Shown: positions 14,170-22,577, numbered from the stretch's first letter. The stretch is 22,686 nt of DNA from Pseudomonadota bacterium (GCA_023454395.1 JAEYFY010000383.1:1-22686), one strand, 5' to 3'. Notes: generated from the letters alone by a model not told the origin. Translations and numbers: made by a program.

Positions 14170-14871
14170 TTACCTTTTCACATTAAAATGCTGAGCAAAT
14201 ATTTTATATCCTTTTTCGCTAATGCTGACTTCCCTGTATCCTTGATGTCTTATTAACCACCCTTGCACTTCTGCGTGATTAAGAAAAACCGTGCCGATTT
14301 GTCCACCAAGATGAAATCGGCGCTCACTCCAATCTAAACATGGACAACAAATATTGCGTGAACCTTTGGCTTGGAAATCAACACCCATATTTTTAAATCG
14401 CTCAAGACCTAGCGTTGTAATAGCGCGACCATCTTCTGTTATCCATTTTTGTTGGCAAAGCGAATGATAAATATCAACAGCAACTTCACCCGCTAAATGA
14501 TTATAACAAGTGCGCGCTTTTCTTAGATTTTTCGGGGTTGTAATTTTTGTTTGAGAAATATTTTCCGTTGAAAAGCTCATCAAATTTTCAATGATTTTTG
14601 CAATATCATCATTAGCTAACCTGAAGTAACGATATTTACCTTGAGCTATCACAGAAATAAGATTGCTATTGAGTAATTTTGATAAATGACTGCTTGTCGT
14701 AGAGGCTGAAATATCTGCAATAATGCTAAGCTCAGTAGCTGTCCACGCCCTTCCATCCATTAAAGCACAAAGTATTTTTACTCTGGAAATATCCGATATC
14801 GCTGCGCCAACAGCGGCTATTGCAGATTCTACGCTGTGCTGATATTCCGTCTTTATCTCTGATTTAGTCAT
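14170..14871 (-). CDS. ArsR-type winged-helix regulator with extended C-terminal domain and Cys cluster
   Basis: A 233-residue regulator, about twice the length of a simple ArsR/SmtB protein. The HTH_5-type DNA-binding domain occupies about 15-95 (SDISRVKILCALMDGRAWTA, LSIIADISASTTSSHLSKLL, LISVIAQGKYRYFRL). The C-terminal half includes ARTCYNHLAGEVAVDIY and NICCPCLDWSERRFHLGG. The first is a motif of a known long ArsR subgroup; the second holds Cys175, Cys176 and Cys178. With Cys122 these could sense metal or oxidants, but no ligand is proven. The upstream gene on the same strand encodes an ABM-fold protein about 80 bp away, so both may form one operon. Confidence 0.82.
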   Translation of the reverse strand: MTKSEIKTEYQHSVESAIAAVGAAISDISRVKILCALMDGRAWTATELSIIADISASTTSSHLSKLLNSNLISVIAQGKYRYFRLANDDIAKIIENLMSFSTENISQTKITTPKNLRKARTCYNHLAGEVAVDIYHSLCQQKWITEDGRAITTLGLERFKNMGVDFQAKGSRNICCPCLDWSERRFHLGGQIGTVFLNHAEVQGWLIRHQGYREVSISEKGYKIFAQHFNVKR

Positions 14872-14950
14872 TTGAAATATTACCGTCTCTCTCTCTCATA
14901 GAATGCGCTATTGAGTATTGTGATAATGCTATTGTAGCAATATCTAGAGT

Positions 14951-15265
14951 CTACGGATTTTCTTTATTAAATGAATATTCGCGAGTCAGAGAAACAATAC
15001 TAATTCTGTAAAAATTAAAAAGAGAGCTACGGCCTTCTTGTTGTGCATTTTTATGTAAAATATTCTTCTTCCACTGTAAAACGGCTTCTTCATTTTCCCA
15101 CCAAGAAAGTGACAATAACTTTCCTTGTGTTGATAAGCTTTGAAAACGCTCTATTGAGATAAATCCCTTAATGTCTTGTAATAACGGTTTTAAGTCAGTC
15201 GCTAAAGACAAATAGCGACTCATTTTCCCTTGTTCTACCTTCACTTCAAATATAACCGCAATCAT
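14951..15265 (-). CDS. Antibiotic biosynthesis monooxygenase (ABM) domain protein
   Basis: A protein of about 104 residues with a single dimeric alpha/beta-barrel (ABM) domain, as in YgiN-type quinol monooxygenases and heme-degrading IsdG relatives. The pattern IAVIFEVKVEQGKMSRYLSL, then GFISIERFQS, LLSLSWWENEEAVLQWKK and a final strand is typical. The frame can begin at a GTG at 15268, but the ATG at 15265 is better spaced from GGAGA and is preferred. It lies upstream of an ArsR-type regulator in the same direction, so it may be that regulator's target. Substrate unknown. The ABM fold lacks conserved catalytic residues, so oxygenase activity is only inferred. Confidence 0.78.
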   Translation of the reverse strand: MIAVIFEVKVEQGKMSRYLSLATDLKPLLQDIKGFISIERFQSLSTQGKLLSLSWWENEEAVLQWKKNILHKNAQQEGRSSLFNFYRISIVSLTREYSFNKENP

Positions 15266-15403
15266 CACATTCTCCTTTTTGTTTAGCTGTTGAGAGTCTA
15301 CCTATAAAAAACAATAACATTTCGATAAGAATTGAAATGAGAAATTCAAGTGAATTTAGAGGTTAAGCATGATCAAAAAGAAAAAAACTTATTCTCTAAA
15401 TAG

Positions 15404-15697
15404 TCATACAAATTGCTTGGGGTTATGGCAATGACGGAATTATTAGATCCGCCACAATACTCCAAACTTGTTAAAGGATGTACACGTCTAGGACTGACCA
15501 GCGGTGATTTCCATTATTATTCAGAACATATCACCATCGATATCAAACATGGTGAAGATTGGCTGTATAAGGTCATCAAAGTTATTACAGATCAGTACCC
15601 TGATGCGAAAAAAGAGTTTTACTTAGGGAGTCTTTTGCGGTTACAAACAGCAGAAAGATATTACGATAATCTGTTGATGAAACTAAAAAACATTTAA
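15404..15697 (+). pseudogene. C-terminal fragment of a heme-oxygenase-like iron-containing redox enzyme
   Basis: The open frame (from just after an in-frame TAG at 15401) encodes MAMTELLDPPQYSKLVKG, LTSGDFHYYSEHITIDIKHG and LGSLLRLQTAERYYDNLL. The H-x4-D-x3-H pattern (HITIDIKH) followed by a final helix rich in aromatic and acidic residues matches the last third of heme-oxygenase-like di-iron/iron-containing redox enzymes. Family members are usually over 200 residues; only about 95 remain here, and no N-terminal half is visible upstream. An ATG start within the fragment (15425) could still give a small protein, but it would lack half of the metal ligands. I judge it a truncated remnant. The EamA exporter gene follows 41 bp downstream. 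Confidence 0.6.
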
Positions 15698-15707
15698 TCA
15701 CTAATAA

Positions 15708-15729
15708 TAAGTGACCGAAAGGTCACTTA
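15708..15729 (+). terminator. GAAA-loop hairpin just upstream of the EamA gene
   Basis: TAAGTGACC (15708-15716) pairs perfectly with 15721-15729 around a GAAA tetraloop. It lies between the enzyme fragment and the exporter start, and no T-run follows. It is more likely an RNA-stability or attenuation element than a full terminator; the arm ends about 10 bases before the exporter ATG and touches its AGGA ribosome site. Confidence 0.5.
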
Positions 15730-15738
15730 GGATAAGAT

Positions 15739-16635
15739 ATGGCATATTTACTACTAGCACTCGCTGCTATTTTTTGGGGTGGAAACTACGTAGCAGGACA
15801 TTTGCTTGTTGGTTATATCAACCCTTATCTTCTCAGTGTGTTGCGTTGGGGATTTACCTCAATACTCATGTTCATCTTGTACTGGAAAGTTATCCGCAAG
15901 GAGTGGCATTTACTTACTGAACATCTTGGTATCAATACCCTTTTTGCTTTCCTTGGACAAGTCAGTTTCCCTCTTACGTTATATATCGGCTTGCAATATA
16001 CAAGTTCACTTAATGCCGCTATTTATATATCAGCCACACCTTGTCTTGTGTTGATGATTAATTTCTTATTTTTTAGAGAGCATATTTCAACACGCAATGT
16101 CATTGGTGCAATAGTCAGTACAATTGGTGTTATCTACCTTGCTTACGCGGGTTCTGATGGCGAAGCTTCGTTCTCATCATTCGGTATTGGTGATGTGTTA
16201 ACCATTATTTCAGCACTGAGCTGGGCATTTTATTGTGCGTTGTTACGTCTTAAAGATAAACGAGTCACACATACTTCATTTGTTGGTTTTTGCTCGCTGA
16301 TTGGTACCGCTATATTGATCCCAATGTATCTGGTATATCTATTTTATGCGAAGGAAACCCCTGTAACGATGGGGAGTGACTACTTTTACCCTGCGCTTGG
16401 CGTTGCTTATTTGGTTATTTTCCCATCATGGCTATCTTATGTTTTTTGGAATAAAGGCGTTGCGATGATAGGGACAACACGAAGTGAAATATTCACGCAC
16501 CTTATCCCTGTATCGGGTGGTCTGCTGAGTATTGTCTTGCTAGATGAAAAAATTCATCTATATCACGTTATTTCACTCGTGATGATTATTTTCGGTATTG
16601 TGTGTTGTTCCGGTAAGAATAAAGCGAGAGCATAG
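15739..16635 (+). CDS. EamA/DMT superfamily permease
   Basis: A 298-residue inner-membrane transporter of the drug/metabolite superfamily with ten predicted helices in two EamA repeats. Features are the first helix ALAAIFWGGNYVAGHLLV with its FWGxN motif, repeat 1 ending near IGVIYLAYAG, and repeat 2 starting GDVLTIISALSWAFYCALLR, with LIPVSGGLLSIVLLDEKI near the end. Relatives export amino acids or other metabolites; the substrate cannot be told. AGGA a few bases before the ATG is a fair ribosome site, overlapped by the end of the hairpin at 15708-15729. A strong terminator follows. Confidence 0.88.
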   Translation: MAYLLLALAAIFWGGNYVAGHLLVGYINPYLLSVLRWGFTSILMFILYWKVIRKEWHLLTEHLGINTLFAFLGQVSFPLTLYIGLQYTSSLNAAIYISATPCLVLMINFLFFREHISTRNVIGAIVSTIGVIYLAYAGSDGEASFSSFGIGDVLTIISALSWAFYCALLRLKDKRVTHTSFVGFCSLIGTAILIPMYLVYLFYAKETPVTMGSDYFYPALGVAYLVIFPSWLSYVFWNKGVAMIGTTRSEIFTHLIPVSGGLLSIVLLDEKIHLYHVISLVMIIFGIVCCSGKNKARA

Positions 16636-16641
16636 ACACTT

Positions 16642-16676
16642 TTAAAAGAAGAATAAAAATTATATTCTTCTTTTAA
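16642..16676. terminator. Bidirectional terminator after the EamA gene
   Basis: A perfect 14-bp AT-rich stem (TTAAAAGAAGAATA at 16642-16655, complement at 16663-16676) with a 7-base loop, between convergent genes. Confidence 0.75.
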
Positions 16677-16684
16677 GCTGATCT

Positions 16685-18313
16685 TTATTTTAAAAGTAAA
16701 CTCAATGTATTTACTCGCCCATTATCCCAATTAAGATACACTAAACGCCCTATTTTATCGAAAAAACACCATTGGTTAAATTCATTGCGATATTGCGGTG
16801 CTAAATCTGTGGGCCATTTTAGCTCAAAGGTACAGTGATTTTTATTGTTATATAAACGAAATATCGTGAACTCATCTTTTTGCCAATAAATTAACATGGC
16901 TGTTTTTTTTATTAAATAAAATGTACGTTGCTCTTCAATAGATTGAGTATTAGGTAGTTGTAATCGTTGTGTATAGTGTGAGCTTGCTGAGGCTAGTACG
17001 CATTTATCATACTTTACGTCATAATATGAATTAGAAATAAAATCATATTTTAATCCCTCATTTAAATGATGAAGCAGGCTTTCTCGTTGAGTTAACCGAC
17101 GTTCAGGTAAAATATACAGCCAGCGCTCTTTAGGTTCACTATTAATTAGCCAATATTCAGTGTTATTGTGGCGAAGGATCTCGATAACATCGCCATTCAA
17201 TGCATCTACATTCCATACTATTTTAAAGTCATTTTTAATATCAACAACTTGCACTGTATTATTAACTGCAATTGTCCAAAAAACACCATCAAAAAGACGA
17301 GCAAAAACAGTACATTTTAGTATGCCAATCTCTTGAATAGACTGTGTTGTGATCGCTAATGAATGGATCTGGAAATAACCGCCTCTTGGTGCTAATAATA
17401 AAGCGCTTTGGTGATTTTCTGCGATAACAATATGGTATGTTGGTGTTAAATTATGCCAAAGTTTTTTCCCTGCTTTATCGGTTAATAACACCCCAGATTC
17501 ACCCAAAGCAATAAGATATTGGTGATCATTTAAGGCAACCATATCATAAATAGCGTAAAGCCCTTGTTTGGGAATAGTCGCTGAAATAAAGTGATTTTGT
17601 GCATCTAAGGAATAACGTTTAGCTTCAGGAATATCATTATGGGGTATATCTGTTTTTAATAGCTTATTGGTGCTTTTATGAATAAGTTGGCTAATTTCTT
17701 TTCTTTCTAACACAGAATTTGCGCCATATTGATCAACAATAATAGGTCGAATAAGTTGATTAATGAGTTGTTCTGTTAATTTAGTCTGCTTAGGTAATGC
17801 TAATACTTCTCTGGCTAAAATAGCGCGTTGAATAGTTGCCAGTGGATCGTTACATACCTTTTTAATATCATCTTGATATAAATAAAAAGTGTCAGGTAAT
17901 AGAAATACTGATTTTACAAGGCTACGTAGGCTTAATTCTCCACCAGCTTGATAGGCAATTTCTAACCAGTGTTTGGCTTTATTACGACTTAATTCATTAT
18001 TTAATGGCCAGATAATATCGATAGCCTGTAAATAATCTTCGCAGTCAACCAGATATTCAGCCCACTCTTCACGCATTTTATCTGCAATCGTAGGATGTTT
18101 TTCTTGTAACTGTAATACGATGTATGAAAAAGCATTATGTAGGCGAGCATAAATAACAGCAGAATCAATATCACCCGCCAAGCAATATAAACGAATAATG
18201 CGATCAGGTTGCATTCCCCACAAACGTGCTAGCTCCGCCGCGTGTTGATAGCGTTGAAAGCTTTCTAAATAACTAAGTTTGTCTTTTAAAAGCGAAAAAC
18301 AAGTTGAAGTAAT
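16685..18313 (-). pseudogene. 5'-truncated protein with helical repeats and a beta-propeller-like region (possibly bpX family)
   Basis: About 540 codons are open. The frame runs up to a stop at 18314-18316 with no ATG or GTG until well inside, and reads on through convincing coding sequence (LLKDKLSYLESFQRYQHAAE, then LARLWGMQPDRIIRLYCLAG). The N-terminus is therefore missing, and neither the TTG at 18223 nor the ATG at 18214 has a good ribosome site. Residues 1-200 from 18223 look like TPR-type helical repeats. From about residue 215 repeated short strands with turns (YDMVALNDHQYLIALGESGV, FARLFDGVFWTIAVNNTVQV, WNVDALNGDVIEILRHNNTE) suggest a beta-propeller. This resembles the bpX proteins of MoxR-vWA-propeller ternary systems, but neither a MoxR ATPase nor a vWA protein gene is in the window. 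Family assignment is tentative. Confidence 0.5.
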
Positions 18314-18359
18314 TCATATCCAGCTTATTTTATTGTTATTAATATAATTATATTTTATT

Positions 18360-18491
18360 TTAATTATAAAGTTTCTCACCGCACATTATTTTAATAAAGT
18401 CAGCGACACCGATAGATACTGAGATAGGTTGGTCTTTAGCAACATAAATAAATGAAGGGCTGGAAAGATGTTCAATAATAGGTATTTTAAC
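18360..18491 (-). pseudogene. C-terminal scrap resembling a LysR regulator
   Basis: A 43-codon open stretch between stops reads VKIPIIEHLSSPSFIYVAKD followed by QPISVSIGVADFIKIMC. This resembles the last strand and helix of a LysR substrate-binding domain (VPI...P.FLYW.KD..LS....FIDF). No start and no upstream part of such a gene are visible, so it would be a deletion remnant lying between add and the truncated propeller protein. Confidence 0.35.
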
Positions 18492-18504
18492 TTAAAAAGA
18501 GAAA

Positions 18505-18527
18505 AACACCTTAAAAATAAAGGTGTT
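18505..18527 (-). terminator. Rho-independent terminator after add
   Basis: AACACCTT (18505-18512) pairs with AAGGTGTT (18520-18527) around a 7-base loop. On the minus strand the stem is followed by TTTCTCTTTTT, a good terminator for the adenosine deaminase gene. Confidence 0.85.
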
Positions 18528-18555
18528 ATTTCTCATGATTATGATGAGTAGATCG

Positions 18556-19551
18556 CTACTTTTCGTAAAAGTAGCTAAGTTCATCCATTAGCTTTTTACG
18601 AATGTCATGGGAAATAAAACTGGCATTAAGAGCATCGATATTACATTGCTGAAAGTCTTTTTCGCACCAATCAAAAATATCATGTAATAACTGATACTCT
18701 TTATTTAATGAAGTATTAGCAACTGTTCGCGCATCGGTATTTATATTTAATTTAACGCCCTGCTTTTTTAGTTGATTAACTGGGTGTTGGTCTATTTGCT
18801 CATATATATTGCAGATAATATTACAGCTTGGACAAACCTCTAATAATATATTTTGAGATTTAAGTCTGTTAATTACTTCACTATCTTCAATACTTCTCAC
18901 ACCATGACCAATTCGAGTAACTTGCAGTTTATCCAATGTTTCAGTAACGCTTTCAGCGCCTTTTGCTTCTCCGGCATGAGCAATTAAATGACCTCCTGCT
19001 TTTTTAACATAATCAAAAGCAGCAATATGATTATCTAAAGGGAAGCGCGCTTCATCAGCCGCGAGATCAAGCGCAACTACGCCTTTATTAAGGTATTCCA
19101 CAACCAACTTGGCAGTTTGCTGACTCTCTAATGCACTAAAATGACGTAATGTGCATAAAATCAATCCTGCTTTAATAGCATATTTTTCAGCGGCTTCATT
19201 CATTGCTGAAATAACAATCTCAACAACGTCTTTATCTGTTAAGCCTTGTTTGGTGTGTAATAACGGGGCAAAACGTATCTCAGCGTAAATAACATTGTCT
19301 GCTTTCAACTGATAAAATAGATCGTCAACAGCCAGTGTAATTGCTGATTTTGTTTGCAAAATATTGATTTGTGGTGTGACTTTACTTAAAAAATCACCCA
19401 AATCAAAACAGGGTTTATGAGCAACAAATTGCTGATTAAACTCGTCAAAGCTTATTGTTGGATCTAGCTGTTTAAGATAAAAATAGCTTAAACAGGTATC
19501 TAAATGCACATGAAGCTCCACTTTAGGTAATAAACTAGGATTAAATGTCAT
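18556..19551 (-). CDS. add: Adenosine deaminase family protein
   Basis: A zinc-dependent amidohydrolase predicted to turn adenosine or deoxyadenosine into inosine in purine salvage. Numbered from the TTG at 19554: metal ligands His15 and His17 (ELHVHLDTC), His193 with catalytic Glu196 (HAGEA), His217 (RIGHG) and Asp274 (INTDARTV). The preferred start is the ATG at 19551, one codon later. Two places differ from E. coli Add: HLDTCLS replaces HLDGN, and NTDARTV replaces NTDDP, so a second substrate-contacting aspartate is alanine. CPSCNI replaces the usual TSNI-type loop. It therefore belongs to a different branch and may prefer another purine. A YeiL-like Crp/Fnr regulator is divergently transcribed, with a 24-bp palindrome between them. 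A terminator follows the gene. Confidence 0.85.
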   Translation of the reverse strand: MTFNPSLLPKVELHVHLDTCLSYFYLKQLDPTISFDEFNQQFVAHKPCFDLGDFLSKVTPQINILQTKSAITLAVDDLFYQLKADNVIYAEIRFAPLLHTKQGLTDKDVVEIVISAMNEAAEKYAIKAGLILCTLRHFSALESQQTAKLVVEYLNKGVVALDLAADEARFPLDNHIAAFDYVKKAGGHLIAHAGEAKGAESVTETLDKLQVTRIGHGVRSIEDSEVINRLKSQNILLEVCPSCNIICNIYEQIDQHPVNQLKKQGVKLNINTDARTVANTSLNKEYQLLHDIFDWCEKDFQQCNIDALNASFISHDIRKKLMDELSYFYEK

Positions 19552-19606
19552 CAATATAGGCTCTAAATATTAGGAATATCATGATAGTAATAATCTCCAC
19601 CAGCCT

Positions 19607-19630
19607 AAAAAAGGACATATGTCCTTTTTT
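19607..19630. promoter_or_regulatory. Perfect 24-bp palindrome between add and the Crp/Fnr gene
   Basis: The left half is AAAAAAGGACAT (19607-19618) and the right half its exact complement ATGTCCTTTTTT (19619-19630). It lies 56 bp upstream of the add start and 57 bp upstream of the regulator start, almost exactly midway. Two-fold symmetry suits a dimeric Crp/Fnr protein. The core GGACATATGTCC differs from the CRP and FNR consensus. A hairpin role is less likely because there is no loop. Confidence 0.75.
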
Positions 19631-19687
19631 GAAAAGTATGCTATTTTCGATAATAAATGAGATCTTCAACGTGAAAGGAAAATAAAA

Positions 19688-20368
19688 GTGAGAATAGTTA
19701 ACGATGAAAAAAAACGTAACGCTTTTATTTTAATGCATCAACTTGATACTTATTTATCTGATACGTTGTTGTCTTCTATGCGCTTAATGAAAGTGAAAAC
19801 GGGAGAATATTTAATAACGCAAAATAGCCAAGCAACACATTTATACTGCTTAGTGGAAGGAAAACTACAGATTGAACGTTATGAAATAAACGGTGAGCAT
19901 GTGGTTTTTTCTTTTGAACAAGCTTTCTGTGTTATTGGTGATTTAGAACTTTTCTCAGCCAAAGATGAAATGGTGTTTAGTACGGTACAAGCCTTAGTAC
20001 CTTCTTATTTATTAGCGCTACCGCTTTCGATTGTCAGGCAAAAAGCGTTACAAGACGCTAATTTTTTAACCTTTATTTGCCAACAATTAAGCAAAAAACT
20101 TTATCAATCGTCGTTAAAACACTCTCAATCTCCCTATTCTTCAGAATTTAAATTGCGCCGATATTTATTTTTTAAAACTCAGCAAGAAGGATCTTCTTTT
20201 CAATTAGAAAAAAGAGACTCATTAGCAGCAATGCTTGGGATCTCAACCAGACAATTAAACCGTGCTTTAGCATATTTAGTGAGTATTAACGCGATTACAT
20301 TAAAGAACAAATCAATAACGGTATTAGATTTTGAATGCTTATCTCACATTGATAATTCAAATGAATAA
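19688..20368 (+). CDS. Crp/Fnr family transcriptional regulator, YeiL-like
   Basis: A 226-residue regulator beginning at a GTG (19688) with AGGA about 8 bases upstream; the next ATG (19733) would cut into the sensor domain. The cyclic-nucleotide-binding-type beta-roll spans about 20-120 (KTGEYLITQNSQATHLYCLV, EGKLQI, FCVIGDLELFS). The C-terminal Crp-type helix-turn-helix is at about 170-205 (KRDSLAAMLGISTRQLNRAL). The overall plan and the IGDLELF segment resemble E. coli YeiL, a regulator placed near nucleoside genes. Here it is divergent from adenosine deaminase and probably controls it through the palindrome at 19607-19630. It lacks the N-terminal cysteine cluster of FNR, so the signal is not oxygen through an FNR-type Fe-S cluster. 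Confidence 0.82.
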   Translation: MRIVNDEKKRNAFILMHQLDTYLSDTLLSSMRLMKVKTGEYLITQNSQATHLYCLVEGKLQIERYEINGEHVVFSFEQAFCVIGDLELFSAKDEMVFSTVQALVPSYLLALPLSIVRQKALQDANFLTFICQQLSKKLYQSSLKHSQSPYSSEFKLRRYLFFKTQQEGSSFQLEKRDSLAAMLGISTRQLNRALAYLVSINAITLKNKSITVLDFECLSHIDNSNE

Positions 20369-20381
20369 ATTGTAAATAATA

Positions 20382-20399
20382 GATATTTAATTAAATATC
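20382..20399. repeat. 18-bp AT-only palindrome downstream of the Crp/Fnr gene
   Basis: GATATTTAATTAAATATC is perfectly symmetric and lies 13 bp past the stop codon. It may help end the transcript, but it has no GC stem and may be chance in AT-rich DNA. The rest of the 277-bp gap before the amidohydrolase gene shows no gene. Confidence 0.4.
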
Positions 20400-20645
20400 A
20401 ATAGATTACCTCACCTCTATCTTGTTCATTTTTTTTGTTCCCTTAAAGCAAATGTTTTAAATGGTAATGAAATAAACTTAAGCTACAATTTAATAAACCT
20501 GCTGGAATAAATATAAAAAACGTACTTTCTTATCTTTAATTTATTTAAAAAAGAAATAGTTATCTGTATTGCTAATAAAGCGCGGTACGCTCACGCCTTT
20601 TATTCAACAAAGGGTTAATTCCTTTTAAATAGGAAATCAAAAATC

Positions 20646-22514
20646 ATGAATAAAACTTTCGCGACTGAAATATTTATCAATGGTGAGATCCATACTCTTG
20701 ATAGAGAAAATCCTATCGCTCAAGCCATAGCCATTTATCAAGGTAAATTTCTTTTTATTGGCTCAAATGATGAAGCGATGCAGTTTCAAAATGCAGAAAC
20801 AAAAATCATTGATCTAAAAAACCACGTTATTATTCCTGGGCTTAATGACTCACATCTTCACCTGATCCGTGGTGGATTAAACTACAACCTTGAATTACGG
20901 TGGGAAGGCGTGCCTTCTCTTTCTATTGCCCTTGAGATGTTAAAGGCACAAGCACAAGTGACACCGTCACCGCAATGGGTACGTGTTGTTGGTGGTTGGA
21001 GCGAATTTCAATTTGCAGAGCGCCGTATGCCAACGCTAGATGAAATTAATGCGGTTTCGCCTGATACGCCTGTTTTTGTGTTGCACCTCTATGACAGTGC
21101 ATTGCTAAACAAAGCCGCTTTACGTGCGATTGGTTATACCAAAGAGACACCAAATCCACCGGGGGGCGAAATTCAACGTGATGAACACGGTAATCCAACT
21201 GGATTATTAATCGCTAAACCGAATGCCATGTTGCTCTATTCGGCATTAGCAAAAGGTCCTAAATTACCCCTTGAATATCAAGTTAATTCAACCCGTCAAT
21301 TTATGAGAGAACTCAACCGCCTTGGTGTAACTAGTGCTATTGATGCAGGTGGTGGTTTTCAAAATTATCCTGAAGATTATCAAGTCGTTGATGAACTTGC
21401 CAAGAATAACCAATTAACTATTCGTATTGCTTATAACTTATTTACTCAAAGACCAAAACAAGAGTTTGAAGATTTCCAACAATGGACATCAATGGTATCC
21501 CCCGGTGATGGCAGTGATTTTTACCGTCATAACGGCGCGGGTGAAATGTTGGTTTTTTCTGCGGCTGATTTTGAAGACTTCTTACAACCAAGACCTGATC
21601 TTCCTGAAAATATGGAAGCTGAATTAGAAAAAGTGATCCGTCATTTAGTCGAGCATCGCTGGCCATTTCGTTTACATGCCACTTATAACGAATCTATTAG
21701 CCGTATGTTAGATGTCTTTGAAAAAGTCAATAAAGACATTCCTTTCGATGGATTACACTGGTTTTTCGATCATGCTGAAACTATCAGTGAGAAAAATATT
21801 GAACGTGTTAAAGCACTTGGCGGTGGATTAGCAATTCAACATCGTATGGCATTCCAAGGTGAATATTTTGCACAACGTTATGGCACAAAAGCCCTGAAAC
21901 AAACTCCCCCTGTTGCCAAAATGCTAAATGCACAAGTTCCTGTTGGATTAGGGACAGATGCAACTCGTGTTGCTAGTTACAATCCGTGGACAGCGCTTTA
22001 TTGGTTAGTTTCGGGGCGTACTGTGGGGGGAATGCAAATGTATGATGGCGATAATCGTTTAGACAGAGATACCGCGCTTATGTTGTGGACGATGGGTAGC
22101 TCATGGTTCTCCAATGAGCAAGGTAAAAAAGGTCAAATTAAAGCAGGACAACTTGCTGATTTTATCGCCCTTTCTGCCGATTATTTTCGCGTGCCTGAAA
22201 ATGAGATCAAAGCCATTGAATCACTTTTAACGGTAGTGGATGGCAAGATTGTGTATGCAAATGGTGACTTTTCATCATTAACACCACCGTCTATTCCAGT
22301 ATTACCTGATTGGTCGCCAGTGATAAAAGTACCAGGTCATTATTCTTACTTGCAACAAGAGACAAAAGCCGCGGTGTTAAATCAGCTACATCAATGCTGT
22401 GGTGCCTGCCATGTTCATGGGCATCAACATGATATCGCTCGCCAATCATCCATTCCTATTTCAGATGATAATGCATTTTGGGGCGCTTTAGGCTGTTCTT
22501 GCTTTGCATTCTAA
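20646..22514 (+). CDS. YtcJ-like amidohydrolase with a Cys/His-rich C-terminal tail
   Basis: A 622-residue metal-dependent hydrolase of the amidohydrolase family 3 (YtcJ-like) group. The N-terminal beta-sandwich (IFINGEIHTLDRENPIAQAI) leads to the metal motif DSHLHL with His70 and His72. Further likely metal or catalytic residues are His344 (LHATYNES), His376 (FDHAETIS) and Asp438 (GLGTDATRVASYNP). ADFIALSADYF and VDGKIVYANG close the sandwich. Beyond about residue 560 is an extra tail with CCGACHVHGHQH (584-595) and CSC (617-619), not needed for the core fold and probably binding a metal. The MFS gene starts 63 bp downstream on the same strand, suggesting uptake or export of the substrate or product. 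The substrate is unknown. No export signal is seen, so it is cytoplasmic. Confidence 0.85.
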   Translation: MNKTFATEIFINGEIHTLDRENPIAQAIAIYQGKFLFIGSNDEAMQFQNAETKIIDLKNHVIIPGLNDSHLHLIRGGLNYNLELRWEGVPSLSIALEMLKAQAQVTPSPQWVRVVGGWSEFQFAERRMPTLDEINAVSPDTPVFVLHLYDSALLNKAALRAIGYTKETPNPPGGEIQRDEHGNPTGLLIAKPNAMLLYSALAKGPKLPLEYQVNSTRQFMRELNRLGVTSAIDAGGGFQNYPEDYQVVDELAKNNQLTIRIAYNLFTQRPKQEFEDFQQWTSMVSPGDGSDFYRHNGAGEMLVFSAADFEDFLQPRPDLPENMEAELEKVIRHLVEHRWPFRLHATYNESISRMLDVFEKVNKDIPFDGLHWFFDHAETISEKNIERVKALGGGLAIQHRMAFQGEYFAQRYGTKALKQTPPVAKMLNAQVPVGLGTDATRVASYNPWTALYWLVSGRTVGGMQMYDGDNRLDRDTALMLWTMGSSWFSNEQGKKGQIKAGQLADFIALSADYFRVPENEIKAIESLLTVVDGKIVYANGDFSSLTPPSIPVLPDWSPVIKVPGHYSYLQQETKAAVLNQLHQCCGACHVHGHQHDIARQSSIPISDDNAFWGALGCSCFAF

Positions 22515-22527
22515 TTTTTATGATAAT

Positions 22528-22555
22528 GATGGTCGGTAATTATTTATCGACCATC
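22528..22555 (+). other. Hairpin between the amidohydrolase and MFS genes
   Basis: GATGGTCG (22528-22535) pairs with CGACCATC (22548-22555) around a 12-base AT-rich loop. No T-run follows, so it does not look like a terminator; it may set the relative expression of the two genes. Confidence 0.5.
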
Positions 22556-22577
22556 TCAAACAAAGAGAGATAAGACG

